Shown here piece by piece: positions 33,759-42,003 of a stretch of DNA of 64,000 bases. The stretch is taken from positions 1,426,001-1,490,000 of the forward strand of contig OY781093.1 in assembly GCA_963676355.1 (NCBI GenBank), in the 5' to 3' direction. A model generated the notes under the pieces. The model worked only from the letters and a program-made list of their open reading frames with translations, was not told the origin of the DNA and did not search any database. Made by a program: the position numbers and the translations under genes. The DNA is from JAGLOK01 sp963676355 (GTDB taxonomy: Bacteria > Bacillota > Clostridia > Christensenellales > UMGS416). The number at the start of each line of letters is the position of its first letter. Within the stretch, counting starts at the first letter, position 1.

Positions 33759-35288
33759 ATGAAAAACATAAAACAAATAAATATAAAATTAACCAAGATA
33801 ATAGAGAATATAAAAAAGTTCAGGTTTTTTGAATTCACTATTAAAGAACGAATCAGAATTGTTATTTCAACAGGTTTGATGACATTTTATTTCATGGTTT
33901 GCTTTAATATTATTCCTGTTGAAACTGCTCTAATATATCAAAACAGATGGAGACTGCTTGGAGTTTTTTTAATTTCATTTTTATTTATATTCAACATATA
34001 CATTTTTTTGTTGAATTATAAAATAAAAACTGTTCTAAAAAAGAAGAGTTATTTTGTGCTCGGTACTATTTTCGTACTATCAGCAATAGTTTTCTTTGCA
34101 CTTAGCGGTCAGGGCAAAATCACTCCTGATGTTCAAAATCAATTTGATCAGGCAATTTCGGGAGAATATAACAACTGGCATCCAACAGCGCATACATTTT
34201 TGTTTTTTAAAGCTCCAATGGCTATTCTTGGAGAAGACTTGAAAAGTGTAATGATCTGGCAGAGTATGTTTGTTTCTCTTATAGTTACATATCTAATATA
34301 CTCATTTTATAAGTTTGGCTACAAACCGCATGTGATAGTTATTATAATGACACTAATGATTCTAAACAACAAGTTTAGGTATATTATCAAATTCCCGTGG
34401 AAGGACATACCTTTTGCTTTTTCGATTTTATTTTTGACTGTGAATTTAATGTGGATATACTTTTCAAAAGGCGAATGGCTTAAAAAGACGGGAAACATCT
34501 TTCTACTGGTGTTGAGTTTATTACTTGTCATATTTTTAAGACATAATGGCATCCTCGCGGTTGTGCCTACAGGTATTGCTCTTTTGATATCCTACAAAAA
34601 TATAAGAAAACGAGTTTTAATATTGTCGGCAGCTACTCTAGCTTTTTTCTTTGTGATAACAGGACCTATTTATGGTGCGCTTAATATTGAAAGCCATCCG
34701 GAAAGCTTTGCAGAAGCTATGGGAGTACCTAACAATCAAATTGCATATATAGTTAAAAAAGAAGGCAATATAACGGAGGAAGAAAGTGAGTTCTACAGCA
34801 AAATAATGCCGGTTGGCGTGATAGGGTATCATTATAAAATCGGCGATTTCAACTCAGTTAAGTGGATGGAGAATCAAGCCGGTACTGCAACTTATTATGA
34901 TGGAGAGTTTCTGCAAAATAACCAGAAAGAATTTTTGGGAACTTGGTTTAATATAGTTAAGAGGAATTTCAAACTGGCCATCGAGGGATATTACTATGCT
35001 ACACGTGAAATTTGGGTTTGCAAAATGGGAATAGCAAATAAGCTCACTTATGGTGTGGGCATGGCATTTTTTATTGCCACGTTTTTTGTAGCTGCTGCGG
35101 CTTTTCGCGATAAGCGAAGGCTTGTGCCGTATATCCCAATGTTGTTTAACATGCTGGGTATTATGATGCTTGTAACAGGTGGGGAGATAAGATTTGTGTT
35201 TGCAAACCTTGTTTGTGGAATGCCTCTTGTATTATTTGCATTAACACCAAAAGATACGTTGGAATTGCCCGAAAAAACTGTGCAATAG
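33759..35288 (+). CDS. Polytopic membrane protein, GT-C/DUF6020-like
   Basis: A 509-residue membrane protein with about eleven helices. After two N-terminal helices comes a loop with acidic residues and the pattern GEYNNWHPTAHTF, typical of a clostridial family of putative GT-C glycosyltransferases (DUF6020-like), followed by KFPWKDIPFAFSI. A large outside loop (about 310-405) precedes the last helices. AAGGA lies 5 bases before the ATG. It stands alone between the fab terminator and a small soluble protein gene. It probably modifies surface polymers; substrate unknown. Confidence 0.65.
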   Translation: MKNIKQINIKLTKIIENIKKFRFFEFTIKERIRIVISTGLMTFYFMVCFNIIPVETALIYQNRWRLLGVFLISFLFIFNIYIFLLNYKIKTVLKKKSYFVLGTIFVLSAIVFFALSGQGKITPDVQNQFDQAISGEYNNWHPTAHTFLFFKAPMAILGEDLKSVMIWQSMFVSLIVTYLIYSFYKFGYKPHVIVIIMTLMILNNKFRYIIKFPWKDIPFAFSILFLTVNLMWIYFSKGEWLKKTGNIFLLVLSLLLVIFLRHNGILAVVPTGIALLISYKNIRKRVLILSAATLAFFFVITGPIYGALNIESHPESFAEAMGVPNNQIAYIVKKEGNITEEESEFYSKIMPVGVIGYHYKIGDFNSVKWMENQAGTATYYDGEFLQNNQKEFLGTWFNIVKRNFKLAIEGYYYATREIWVCKMGIANKLTYGVGMAFFIATFFVAAAAFRDKRRLVPYIPMLFNMLGIMMLVTGGEIRFVFANLVCGMPLVLFALTPKDTLELPEKTVQ

Positions 35289-35416
35289 TCATTAATAAGT
35301 TTCTTAAAAATGCAGTTGGATTTCGCAGTGTTTTTTAAAATATAAGAACTCGCATTAGCAAAGCAGCTTTTGTTCTGTCGGTGGTCTATTTTCTAAAGTT
35401 AAAGGAAGACAATAAT

Positions 35417-35734
35417 ATGAAAGAATACAATGTAATTACCCTTTGTGGCAGTACAAAGTTTAAAGAAGAATTTTTACAGGCTCAAAAAGAGTTAACGCTA
35501 CAAGGAAACATCGTAATTTCTGTTGGTTTTTTTGGACATTCAGGTGATAACGAAGTTTTGGACGATGGTGTGAAAGAAATGCTTGATGATATGCATAAGC
35601 GTAAAATAGATATGGCAAATGAAATCTTTGTTATTAATAAAAACGGTTATATTGGAAGTAGTACAAAATCAGAAATATCATATGCGAAATCCACGGGAAA
35701 AATTGTGCGATTCCTAGAAGAGGTTAAAAAATAG
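35417..35734 (+). CDS. DUF4406 / nucleoside 2-deoxyribosyltransferase-like protein
   Basis: A 105-residue soluble protein with the fold pattern of nucleoside 2-deoxyribosyltransferase-like proteins. A first strand ends in TLCGSTKF, then helix and strand NIVISVGFFGHSG; D-K-R-K-I-DMANEIFVINKNGYIG and STKSEISYA follow. In NDT-type enzymes the late Gly-x-S-T-x-x-E segment binds the nucleoside. The ATG at 35417 has AGGAAG upstream. The true substrate is unknown. Confidence 0.72.
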   Translation: MKEYNVITLCGSTKFKEEFLQAQKELTLQGNIVISVGFFGHSGDNEVLDDGVKEMLDDMHKRKIDMANEIFVINKNGYIGSSTKSEISYAKSTGKIVRFLEEVKK

Positions 35735-35783
35735 ATTTTTCTTTTGTTTGCCTATGAAATAAAGTTTAGCGAAGTAATTAAAA

Positions 35784-36010
35784 AGCCGCATGGTATTCAT
35801 GCGGCTCAGACAGTCGAAAAACCCACAAACGTCAATTTGCTAAAAGCAAATATGACTTACGACGCCGCGCGAAATTGCATATACGCTCATTTACAGAAAG
35901 TAAACCACGCTCATCTGCAATTTGCTAATCGCCGTCTTGTATGATTTTTCGAAAGCCTGTGAGGTTGCAGACTTTATCGACACCCTCAGCCGCATGATAT
36001 TCATGCGGCT
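35784..36010. repeat. Structured 227-bp element ended by near-identical 23-bp hairpins
   Basis: AGCCGCATG-GTATT-CATGCGGCT (35784-35806) and AGCCGCATG-ATATT-CATGCGGCT (35988-36010) bound about 180 bases that are themselves full of inverted repeats: GTCAATTTGCT with AGCAAATATGAC, AAATTGCA with TGCAATTT, TTTAC with GTAAA, and GTCGAAAAA near the left end with TTTTTCGA near the right. On the minus strand the hairpin at 35784-35806 is followed by TTTTTAATTA and is a good terminator for the gltS-side transcript. No convincing ORF crosses it. It looks like a mobile or repeated structured element, or an RNA gene. Confidence 0.7.
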
Positions 36011-36022
36011 TTGCTGTAAAAA

Positions 36023-37444
36023 TTATTTTTTATCCTTGCCTTCAATCTTATCATAGCGCTTGTTGTTAACCCATATACAAACAATCATGCTGGCTGAATA
36101 TACAGCAAGCAATGCAAAGGTTAGTCCAAACAGCCATGGCTTGCCTTGCACTATGGCTTGAATAGGTACGTTTAAAATAAGCATAAGCGGAATGGCTAAA
36201 ATGGCTGCAAATCCACTTCCCAGTACCAAGTGTTCTGCAACATCGGTTTTGGAAAGAGGATCAACCTCACGCAAAAGAGCGACACCTGTGGTTATTGTTC
36301 CAGTCCACATGCCGTAAAGACCTGCAACGTGCTCTAGTGTATTTTCTTTGTATATCTTCTTTGCAATAAAGTTTGAATACCACAGTGTAAACAATGCACC
36401 AATTGTGGTTAATATTATTATAAACACCCAGTTTTCGCGGAAAGCAGTGATTGAAATAGCTGAAATTCCCGCGGTTATCATTATGTCAAAACTTGCAGAA
36501 GAAATTTTTTGTAAAAGGAAATTATCTGCATAGTTGACATGGACTACGCCCTTTTCCTTAAGCCTGTTGAGTATCTTTCTTGTAAGTAGGGCAAATAGTG
36601 TGCCGAACAGGAAGTTGAATCCCCAGAATAGGTCTGAAAGTGTTTTGGCAAATGTACCAAGCGGAGTAAAAGCCCATTCCGCCAAGTGAAGAAAGCCGAA
36701 AGTCACAAGATATACAATGCCTATAAGCATAAGCTGAATTGTAAAGTCATCCACAAAAAGTGTTTTAGGAAGCTTGATTGTATGCTCTGAAACATTTTCT
36801 GATTCAGTGGAAGTTATCTCATCCTTGCGTCCGTCGAACTCATTTTTATGATGCTGTTGCCTTTTTGTCAGAATATTGAGCATGGGAACTCCGCCCAAAA
36901 ACGCCCAAATAAAGCCAAATGTTGCAATTGTAAGCCCTATATTTCCGCCGTCTTTAAATGCGTTGTTGCCAAGCTCTTGCATCGTTTCCCATGTGGAACC
37001 GATGTTGTTTGCTTGTCCAGGACCTTGTGCGTATCCAAGCGGCAAAAGCATTCCAGATGCAGGAAAGAGCTCTGGCAAAATGGTGTAGAAAAGCAAAAGA
37101 GAAACTGCAAGACCAACGATTGCCTGAATGGCATAAGTATTGATGATTGCAAAACCCGTGTTTGATATTGCTCGGCTTTTCTTTTTCTTTCGCTCTTTTA
37201 ATGCAAGCGATATAAAGCCCACACCCATTAAGTGATACACTAGTTTTTCAAGGAAAGAGCGGTCAAATAGTTCGATAGAAAAACCAAACTCGAAAAGAGC
37301 ACTTAGTCCTAATCCCATGAAACCGGCTATCATTGAAACCGGTAAGAGATGCTTCTGCAGGAATTTAAAATTCAGCTTTATGACTGTTGCAATCCCCAAA
37401 AGAGACAGCAAAACCAAAAACTGAAACATGTTTCCCCAATCCAT
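36023..37444 (-). CDS. Sodium:glutamate symporter-like membrane protein (GltS family)
   Basis: A 473-residue membrane protein with about twelve helices in two repeats around a central hydrophilic linker (about 225-250). The first repeat's re-entrant motif reads GPGQANNIGSTWE, and the second has GLYGMWTGTITTGVALLREVDP; these match the GltS (COG0786) pattern. It likely imports an amino acid or other anion with Na+, but it is longer than E. coli GltS (about 400) and the substrate is uncertain. The ATG at 37444 has GGAGG 5 bases upstream. It follows the acyltransferase gene by 23 bases. Confidence 0.78.
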   Translation of the reverse strand: MDWGNMFQFLVLLSLLGIATVIKLNFKFLQKHLLPVSMIAGFMGLGLSALFEFGFSIELFDRSFLEKLVYHLMGVGFISLALKERKKKKSRAISNTGFAIINTYAIQAIVGLAVSLLLFYTILPELFPASGMLLPLGYAQGPGQANNIGSTWETMQELGNNAFKDGGNIGLTIATFGFIWAFLGGVPMLNILTKRQQHHKNEFDGRKDEITSTESENVSEHTIKLPKTLFVDDFTIQLMLIGIVYLVTFGFLHLAEWAFTPLGTFAKTLSDLFWGFNFLFGTLFALLTRKILNRLKEKGVVHVNYADNFLLQKISSASFDIMITAGISAISITAFRENWVFIIILTTIGALFTLWYSNFIAKKIYKENTLEHVAGLYGMWTGTITTGVALLREVDPLSKTDVAEHLVLGSGFAAILAIPLMLILNVPIQAIVQGKPWLFGLTFALLAVYSASMIVCIWVNNKRYDKIEGKDKK

Positions 37445-37467
37445 AAAAATACCTCCGAATAATTTAT

Positions 37468-38655
37468 TTATAATTCCGTATACAGCTTCCATTTGTATGC
37501 GTTTTTCTTATCTGGGAATACAAATAAATACATAATCCCATCATAGTTAAACTCAAAAGAACAGTTTTTTTGAATGTTGCATCCCCACAATTTATCTATA
37601 GGGAACTCGAGTATTTCTTCACCTTCAAAAATAATTTTATTTTTGTACAATTTTAATGTGCCGTGATCCTTTTCTTCAAGTTTTTCATAAGAACTTGAAG
37701 AGACGCTAGACATGGCTATATTCGAGTCTTCAAATACTATATCTTCATCATCTGATGATTCTTTTAATTTGTTAAGCTCATCTTTTTGCCACTTGCTCCA
37801 TTCGGCAAGGTTAACAAAATGCTCACATGTGAGTTTTGCGTAGTTATCATATGTGGCACTGTAGCCGCAACTGCATTGCAATGTGTAGCTTGATGAGGTC
37901 ATTGTCCCAATATTGTGGCAGGAAGGACACATAAATACCATTCTTTCCAAGCCTTCTGCGGGATCCTTGTATTTGAAATATGTTTTATTTTCTTCTAGAT
38001 ACTTATGCTCGTTATATGTGAGTTCATTTTTTATGACATCAAAAATTTCATCTGCTTTTTTTGACTTTATTTCATCGGTTGTCAGTATAGTTTTATATTC
38101 AACTAAAACATTTCCTGTGCGGACATCGTTGCTCCATCTTGGCTGCGCAGAAAAGCCGCCTTTTGTAATTGCGGATACTACGGGAATTTTAAGTGATTTC
38201 ACAAGCGTAGAAATTGATTCGAGAATATTTGCAGTTGCACCATCCCAGTTTCTTCTGCCTTCAGGGAAAATGCCTATTATATGTCCGTTCTCTTTTGCTT
38301 TAAAAAGCTTTCTTACAGCCTTTATATCATTTGAAAACTTTTTCTTAGGGATGAAATGAACCCAGTTCATGACTTTGCCCAGCAAACCTTTTGGACCCAT
38401 CCTGAACAATCTTTCATTCACAACAAATCTTATAATTCTGTTTGCATAATATTGGTGTATGAGTGCATCGTAATTATTAACGTGATTGCCGATGAGAATA
38501 AATGAGCCTTTAGCTCTAAGATTGGAAAGGCCATTTGCCTTTGATTTAAATAATATTTTTGATATATATGGTCCAAATGTTATTTTATACAGTCCTAACA
38601 TTAATGGATGTATTAATGTTTGAAAGATATTGTTGCCGCGTTTGTTTTTCTTCAT
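37468..38655 (-). CDS. PlsC-like acyltransferase with C-terminal zinc ribbon
   Basis: A 395-residue protein. The N-terminal half (about 20-240) is a lysophospholipid acyltransferase domain with the catalytic GNHVNNYD (H-x4-D) and the substrate-binding FPEGRRNWDG. The C-terminal half is unusual: a four-cysteine zinc ribbon (CPSC then CSCG, about 245-270) and a roughly 120-residue domain ending in a beta-rich, PH-like tail. It may acylate 1-acylglycerol-3-phosphate or another lipid at the membrane. AGGGAAG lies 5 bases before the ATG. Probably co-transcribed with the GltS-like gene. Confidence 0.82.
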   Translation of the reverse strand: MKKNKRGNNIFQTLIHPLMLGLYKITFGPYISKILFKSKANGLSNLRAKGSFILIGNHVNNYDALIHQYYANRIIRFVVNERLFRMGPKGLLGKVMNWVHFIPKKKFSNDIKAVRKLFKAKENGHIIGIFPEGRRNWDGATANILESISTLVKSLKIPVVSAITKGGFSAQPRWSNDVRTGNVLVEYKTILTTDEIKSKKADEIFDVIKNELTYNEHKYLEENKTYFKYKDPAEGLERMVFMCPSCHNIGTMTSSSYTLQCSCGYSATYDNYAKLTCEHFVNLAEWSKWQKDELNKLKESSDDEDIVFEDSNIAMSSVSSSSYEKLEEKDHGTLKLYKNKIIFEGEEILEFPIDKLWGCNIQKNCSFEFNYDGIMYLFVFPDKKNAYKWKLYTEL

Positions 38656-38782
38656 GTTAACTTCCCTATATATGAAAAATATAATATCCTAAATATGATA
38701 ACATACAAACAATGCATTTAACAGCCATTAAAGTCATAATGGCTCTAAATTCATAGAGTTTTAAAAGTCACAATATTGTTGA

Positions 38783-39280
38783 TTATTTCAGTAAAACATT
38801 AAGGAAATTATCAAATCTTTCTTTGCTGAAGGGTTCTTTGCCCGGGTTTGAACCTTGAACGCAATAACATTTCCCATAGATGCCGCCGTTGTCTGAAAGT
38901 ATTTTCTTAAATTTTGACTTAATTTTATTTATAGCACTAAGCTCTGGATCTGCCTGACATGCAAAAAGAGTCACATTTTTGTCGCTTAGGTCAACACCAT
39001 AAAGAACTGTGTTTATTGCGGGGGCTGTTTTGCTTGCCCAGACGGGGGAGACAAGAACAATATCATCATAGGGGCGAAATTTTTCCTTAACGTCGACTTT
39101 CAGCTTACTTTTTTTGTTAAAAAAAGCTTCTCTGCCGCATTTTAAAAATCCAAATACATTGTTTTTTCTGGGCGTTTCTTCTTCAAGCTCGAAAAGCTCA
39201 CAATCGTATTTTTCTGAAAGAGCTTGAGCCAAAGCTTTGCAGTTACCGTCTTTTGAGTAAAATGCTACTATTTTCTTCAT
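38783..39280 (-). CDS. Flavodoxin-like protein
   Basis: A 165-residue flavodoxin-fold protein. The phosphate-binding loop at the N-terminus is YSKDGNCKALA, a degenerate form of the (T/S)xTGNT loop. A middle segment VLVSPVWASKTAPA corresponds to the flavodoxin isoalloxazine loop. It carries FMN and electrons, or is related to the protoporphyrinogen oxidase/WrbA-like family. The ATG at 39280 has GGAGGCGG upstream. A perfect 8-bp hairpin (AGCCATTA/TAATGGCT, 38723-38744) follows the gene but lacks a U tract. Confidence 0.82.
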   Translation of the reverse strand: MKKIVAFYSKDGNCKALAQALSEKYDCELFELEEETPRKNNVFGFLKCGREAFFNKKSKLKVDVKEKFRPYDDIVLVSPVWASKTAPAINTVLYGVDLSDKNVTLFACQADPELSAINKIKSKFKKILSDNGGIYGKCYCVQGSNPGKEPFSKERFDNFLNVLLK

Positions 39281-39321
39281 AATCCGCCTCCGCACTTTTA
39301 TGATTTAATTGTAGCATAACG

Positions 39322-39351
39322 TGGACAAAATAGACAGAATGAGTGTATAAT
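39322..39351 (+). promoter_or_regulatory. Promoter of the DUF1015-lysC-purL operon
   Basis: A -35 TGGACA (39322-39327) and a perfect -10 TATAAT (39346-39351) are 18 bases apart, 82 bases before the DUF1015 start codon. Confidence 0.6.
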
Positions 39352-39433
39352 ACATTAATAAATTCAGCATATTAACTGGTTGGTTAATTTTATTTTATAC
39401 CTGAAAATAACAGCAAAGAGTGAAATTGAAATT

Positions 39434-40648
39434 ATGACATTAAAAAAAGTTGGCTTGGTTATACCGGAAGTGTTATTGCCGGGGAAAGATTATGAAACAT
39501 GGGCAGTTGTGGCTTGTGATCAATATACTTCACAAAAAGAAGTGTGGGATGAGATGGAAAAGAAAGTCGGCGACAAGCCGTCTACTTTAAGGCTCATGCT
39601 GCCTGAGGTATATCTTGAGGACAGTGATGTCGATAAACGCAGAAAAGAGATAAACGCCACGATGCATAATTATCTTGAGGACGGAGTATTTGGTGAAACT
39701 GTAAACTCCATGATATATGTTGAACGTGAAACCACTTCGGGAACAAGGCTTGGCCTTGTGGCAGCTGTCAATCTGGATGAGTACGATTACTCAGCTGACA
39801 GCACAGCTCTTATTCGCTCAACAGAAGAGACGATTGCCGACAGGCTCCCACCGCGCGTTGAGATACGCATGCAGGCAGAGCTAGAATTACCGCATATAAT
39901 GATATTAATTGATGACAGTGAGCACACGGTGCTTGAGTCTATATCCGACAGTGTGAGCGAAAGTGATAAGCTGTATGATTTTGACCTAATGACAAATGGC
40001 GGACATATAAAGGGATATAAAGTCGGCGTTGACAAGGCAGAAGACATCGCAGAAAAGCTAAACGCACTGAAGATAAAAAATGATGGGCTCTTATATGCGA
40101 TGGGAGACGGAAATCATTCTCTTGCTACGGCAAAAGAATGCTGGGAAAAGCAGAAAAGAGAAGGTGTTTTAAACGAAAAAGCCAAATATGCTTTGGTTGA
40201 GATAGTAAATCTGCACGATGATGCTTTGGAGTTTGAACCTATCCATAGAGTGCTGTATAATTTAGAAGATAATGCACGTGATGAGTTTGAAGAAATACTG
40301 AAAGAAATTGCAGGCGAAAAAGGGCGAGCAAAAGTAGGATATATGTTCCAAGGCAGTGAGGGCAACTTCATGATTCCGGGGGATAAACTCAGCGTTGTAT
40401 ACATTGAAGAAGCGGTTGAAAAGTTTTTGGCTAAAAACCCTGATGCACGTGTTGATTATGTGCATGGAGATGATGTTGTTTTGGAGCTGGGCAAAAGCAA
40501 TGGAACTTTAGCTATTACACTTCCGCCATTCGACAAGAACCTGCTTTTTAAAACAGTGGGACAATCAGGACAGCTCCCGCGAAAAAGCTTTTCGATGGGA
40601 CATGCACAAGACAAGCGATATTACATAGAGTGCAGGAAGATTAGATAA
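39434..40648 (+). CDS. DUF1015 family protein
   Basis: A 404-residue soluble protein of the DUF1015 family. It shows the conserved opening GLVIPEVLLPGKDYETWAVV-type segment and the hallmark GDGNHSLATAK (about 220), with a C-terminal GHAQDKRYYIECRK. The biochemical role is unknown; in many Firmicutes it lies next to serC/serA, which here are 7 kb away. The start at 39434 has only a weak ribosome site. Aspartokinase follows after 33 bases, so it is probably in one operon with lysC and purL. Confidence 0.88.
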   Translation: MTLKKVGLVIPEVLLPGKDYETWAVVACDQYTSQKEVWDEMEKKVGDKPSTLRLMLPEVYLEDSDVDKRRKEINATMHNYLEDGVFGETVNSMIYVERETTSGTRLGLVAAVNLDEYDYSADSTALIRSTEETIADRLPPRVEIRMQAELELPHIMILIDDSEHTVLESISDSVSESDKLYDFDLMTNGGHIKGYKVGVDKAEDIAEKLNALKIKNDGLLYAMGDGNHSLATAKECWEKQKREGVLNEKAKYALVEIVNLHDDALEFEPIHRVLYNLEDNARDEFEEILKEIAGEKGRAKVGYMFQGSEGNFMIPGDKLSVVYIEEAVEKFLAKNPDARVDYVHGDDVVLELGKSNGTLAITLPPFDKNLLFKTVGQSGQLPRKSFSMGHAQDKRYYIECRKIR

Positions 40649-40681
40649 AAGGCGCTTTGCGCTTAAAATATGGAGGATCAA

Positions 40682-41992
40682 TTGACTAAGGTTGCAAAAT
40701 TCGGAGGAACATCGCTGGCGGATGCCGAGCAGTTTAAAAAAGTGCATGATATTCTTGTTGCCGACAAAGATATATTGGTGGCTGTGCCATCGGCACCGGG
40801 AAAACGGAACCCAAGCGATATAAAAGTGACAGATATGCTCATTGCATGCCATGAGAAGGCAAAAGGCGGGGAAGATTTTCGCGCGGATATGGATGCAGTC
40901 GGTGCACGTTATGACGAGATTATAAAAGGTTTAGGCTTGTCTCTTGATATGAGTGCGGACATAGATACTGTCTATAGCGACATGAAAAACGGCGCAAGCG
41001 AGGCATATGTTAAATCAAGGGGAGAATATTTATCTGGCGTTATGCTTGCAAAATATCTCGATTGGAAGTTTATAGATCCCGCCGATGTTATTAAGTTTGA
41101 CGAGGAAGGCAGCCTTGACACCGAGCTTACATATAAGCTTATTGCTCAACAGTGTAATGGAGAAAAAAGCGTACTTCCGGGATTTTTCGGAAGTGATACA
41201 GATGGCGAGATTATAACATTTTCTAGAGGCGGAAGCGATGTTACAGGCTCTTTGGCTGCGGTTGCAATAAAGGCTGACATCTATGAGAACTGGACGGATG
41301 TTTCAGGCTTTTTCATGACAGATCCAAGGGTTGTGGAAGGTGTGAAGCATATTGAGCAGATTTCATATGAAGAGCTTCGAGAGCTTTCATACATGGGTGC
41401 CGGTGTTTTGCATGAAAATGCAATCTTTCCTGTTCGGGAGAAAAGCATTCCGATACACATAAAAAACACAAACAGTCCTCAGGACAAAGGTACGGCAATT
41501 GTTCCACAGAAAATGCTTAAAATGCATGGCTTTCCTATTACGGGGATTGCGGGCAAGAAAGGTTTTTCTGTAATAAGCATAAATAAAAGCTCCATGAACA
41601 GCGAACTAGGCTTTGCGCGAAAGATACTCACTGTGCTTGAAGAAAATGATATTTCATTTGAGCATATGCCTTCGGGAATTGATACGATTTCGGTTGTGAT
41701 TGCTGACGAATATTTGGCAGACAAACAAGAAAAGGTGATAACTGAGATTAAAAAGGCGGTAAAGCCGGATATAATTGAGATTATACCCGATATGGCACTT
41801 ATAGCTACATGCGGACACGGCATGGTTCATCATCAAGGAACAGCAGCTAAGCTTTTTTCATCTCTTGCAAAAGCAGGAGTAAATATCAGGATGATAGATC
41901 AGGGTTCAAGCGAGCTTAACATAATAGTTGGAATAGAATCTTCGGATTATGAGAAGGCGATAACAGCAATTTACAACGAGTTTGTACAATAA
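40682..41992 (+). CDS. lysC: Aspartokinase
   Basis: A 436-residue aspartate kinase, the first step to lysine, threonine and methionine. The kinase domain has KFGGTSLAD at the N-terminus, FSRGGSDVTGSLAA and WTDVSGFFMTDPRVV; two ACT domains (about 295-436) provide feedback control. I prefer the TTG at 40682, which has GGAGG 5 bases upstream. The ATG 12 bases earlier overlaps that ribosome site. purL begins 11 bases after its stop. No lysine riboswitch fits in the 33-base gap upstream. Confidence 0.94.
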   Translation: MTKVAKFGGTSLADAEQFKKVHDILVADKDILVAVPSAPGKRNPSDIKVTDMLIACHEKAKGGEDFRADMDAVGARYDEIIKGLGLSLDMSADIDTVYSDMKNGASEAYVKSRGEYLSGVMLAKYLDWKFIDPADVIKFDEEGSLDTELTYKLIAQQCNGEKSVLPGFFGSDTDGEIITFSRGGSDVTGSLAAVAIKADIYENWTDVSGFFMTDPRVVEGVKHIEQISYEELRELSYMGAGVLHENAIFPVREKSIPIHIKNTNSPQDKGTAIVPQKMLKMHGFPITGIAGKKGFSVISINKSSMNSELGFARKILTVLEENDISFEHMPSGIDTISVVIADEYLADKQEKVITEIKKAVKPDIIEIIPDMALIATCGHGMVHHQGTAAKLFSSLAKAGVNIRMIDQGSSELNIIVGIESSDYEKAITAIYNEFVQ

Positions 41993-42003
41993 CGGGGGAT
42001 ATT

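Noticed and set aside
35784..36010. CRISPR array from repeated hairpins
   Set aside because: Only two copies, 204 bases apart, with structured rather than spacer-like DNA between and no cas genes.
38723..38744. Intrinsic terminator after the flavodoxin gene
   Set aside because: The 8-bp hairpin is perfect but neither strand has a U tract directly after it.
40649..40681. Lysine riboswitch ahead of lysC
   Set aside because: The gap to the preceding gene is only 33 bases, far too short; just a small GC-rich hairpin is present.
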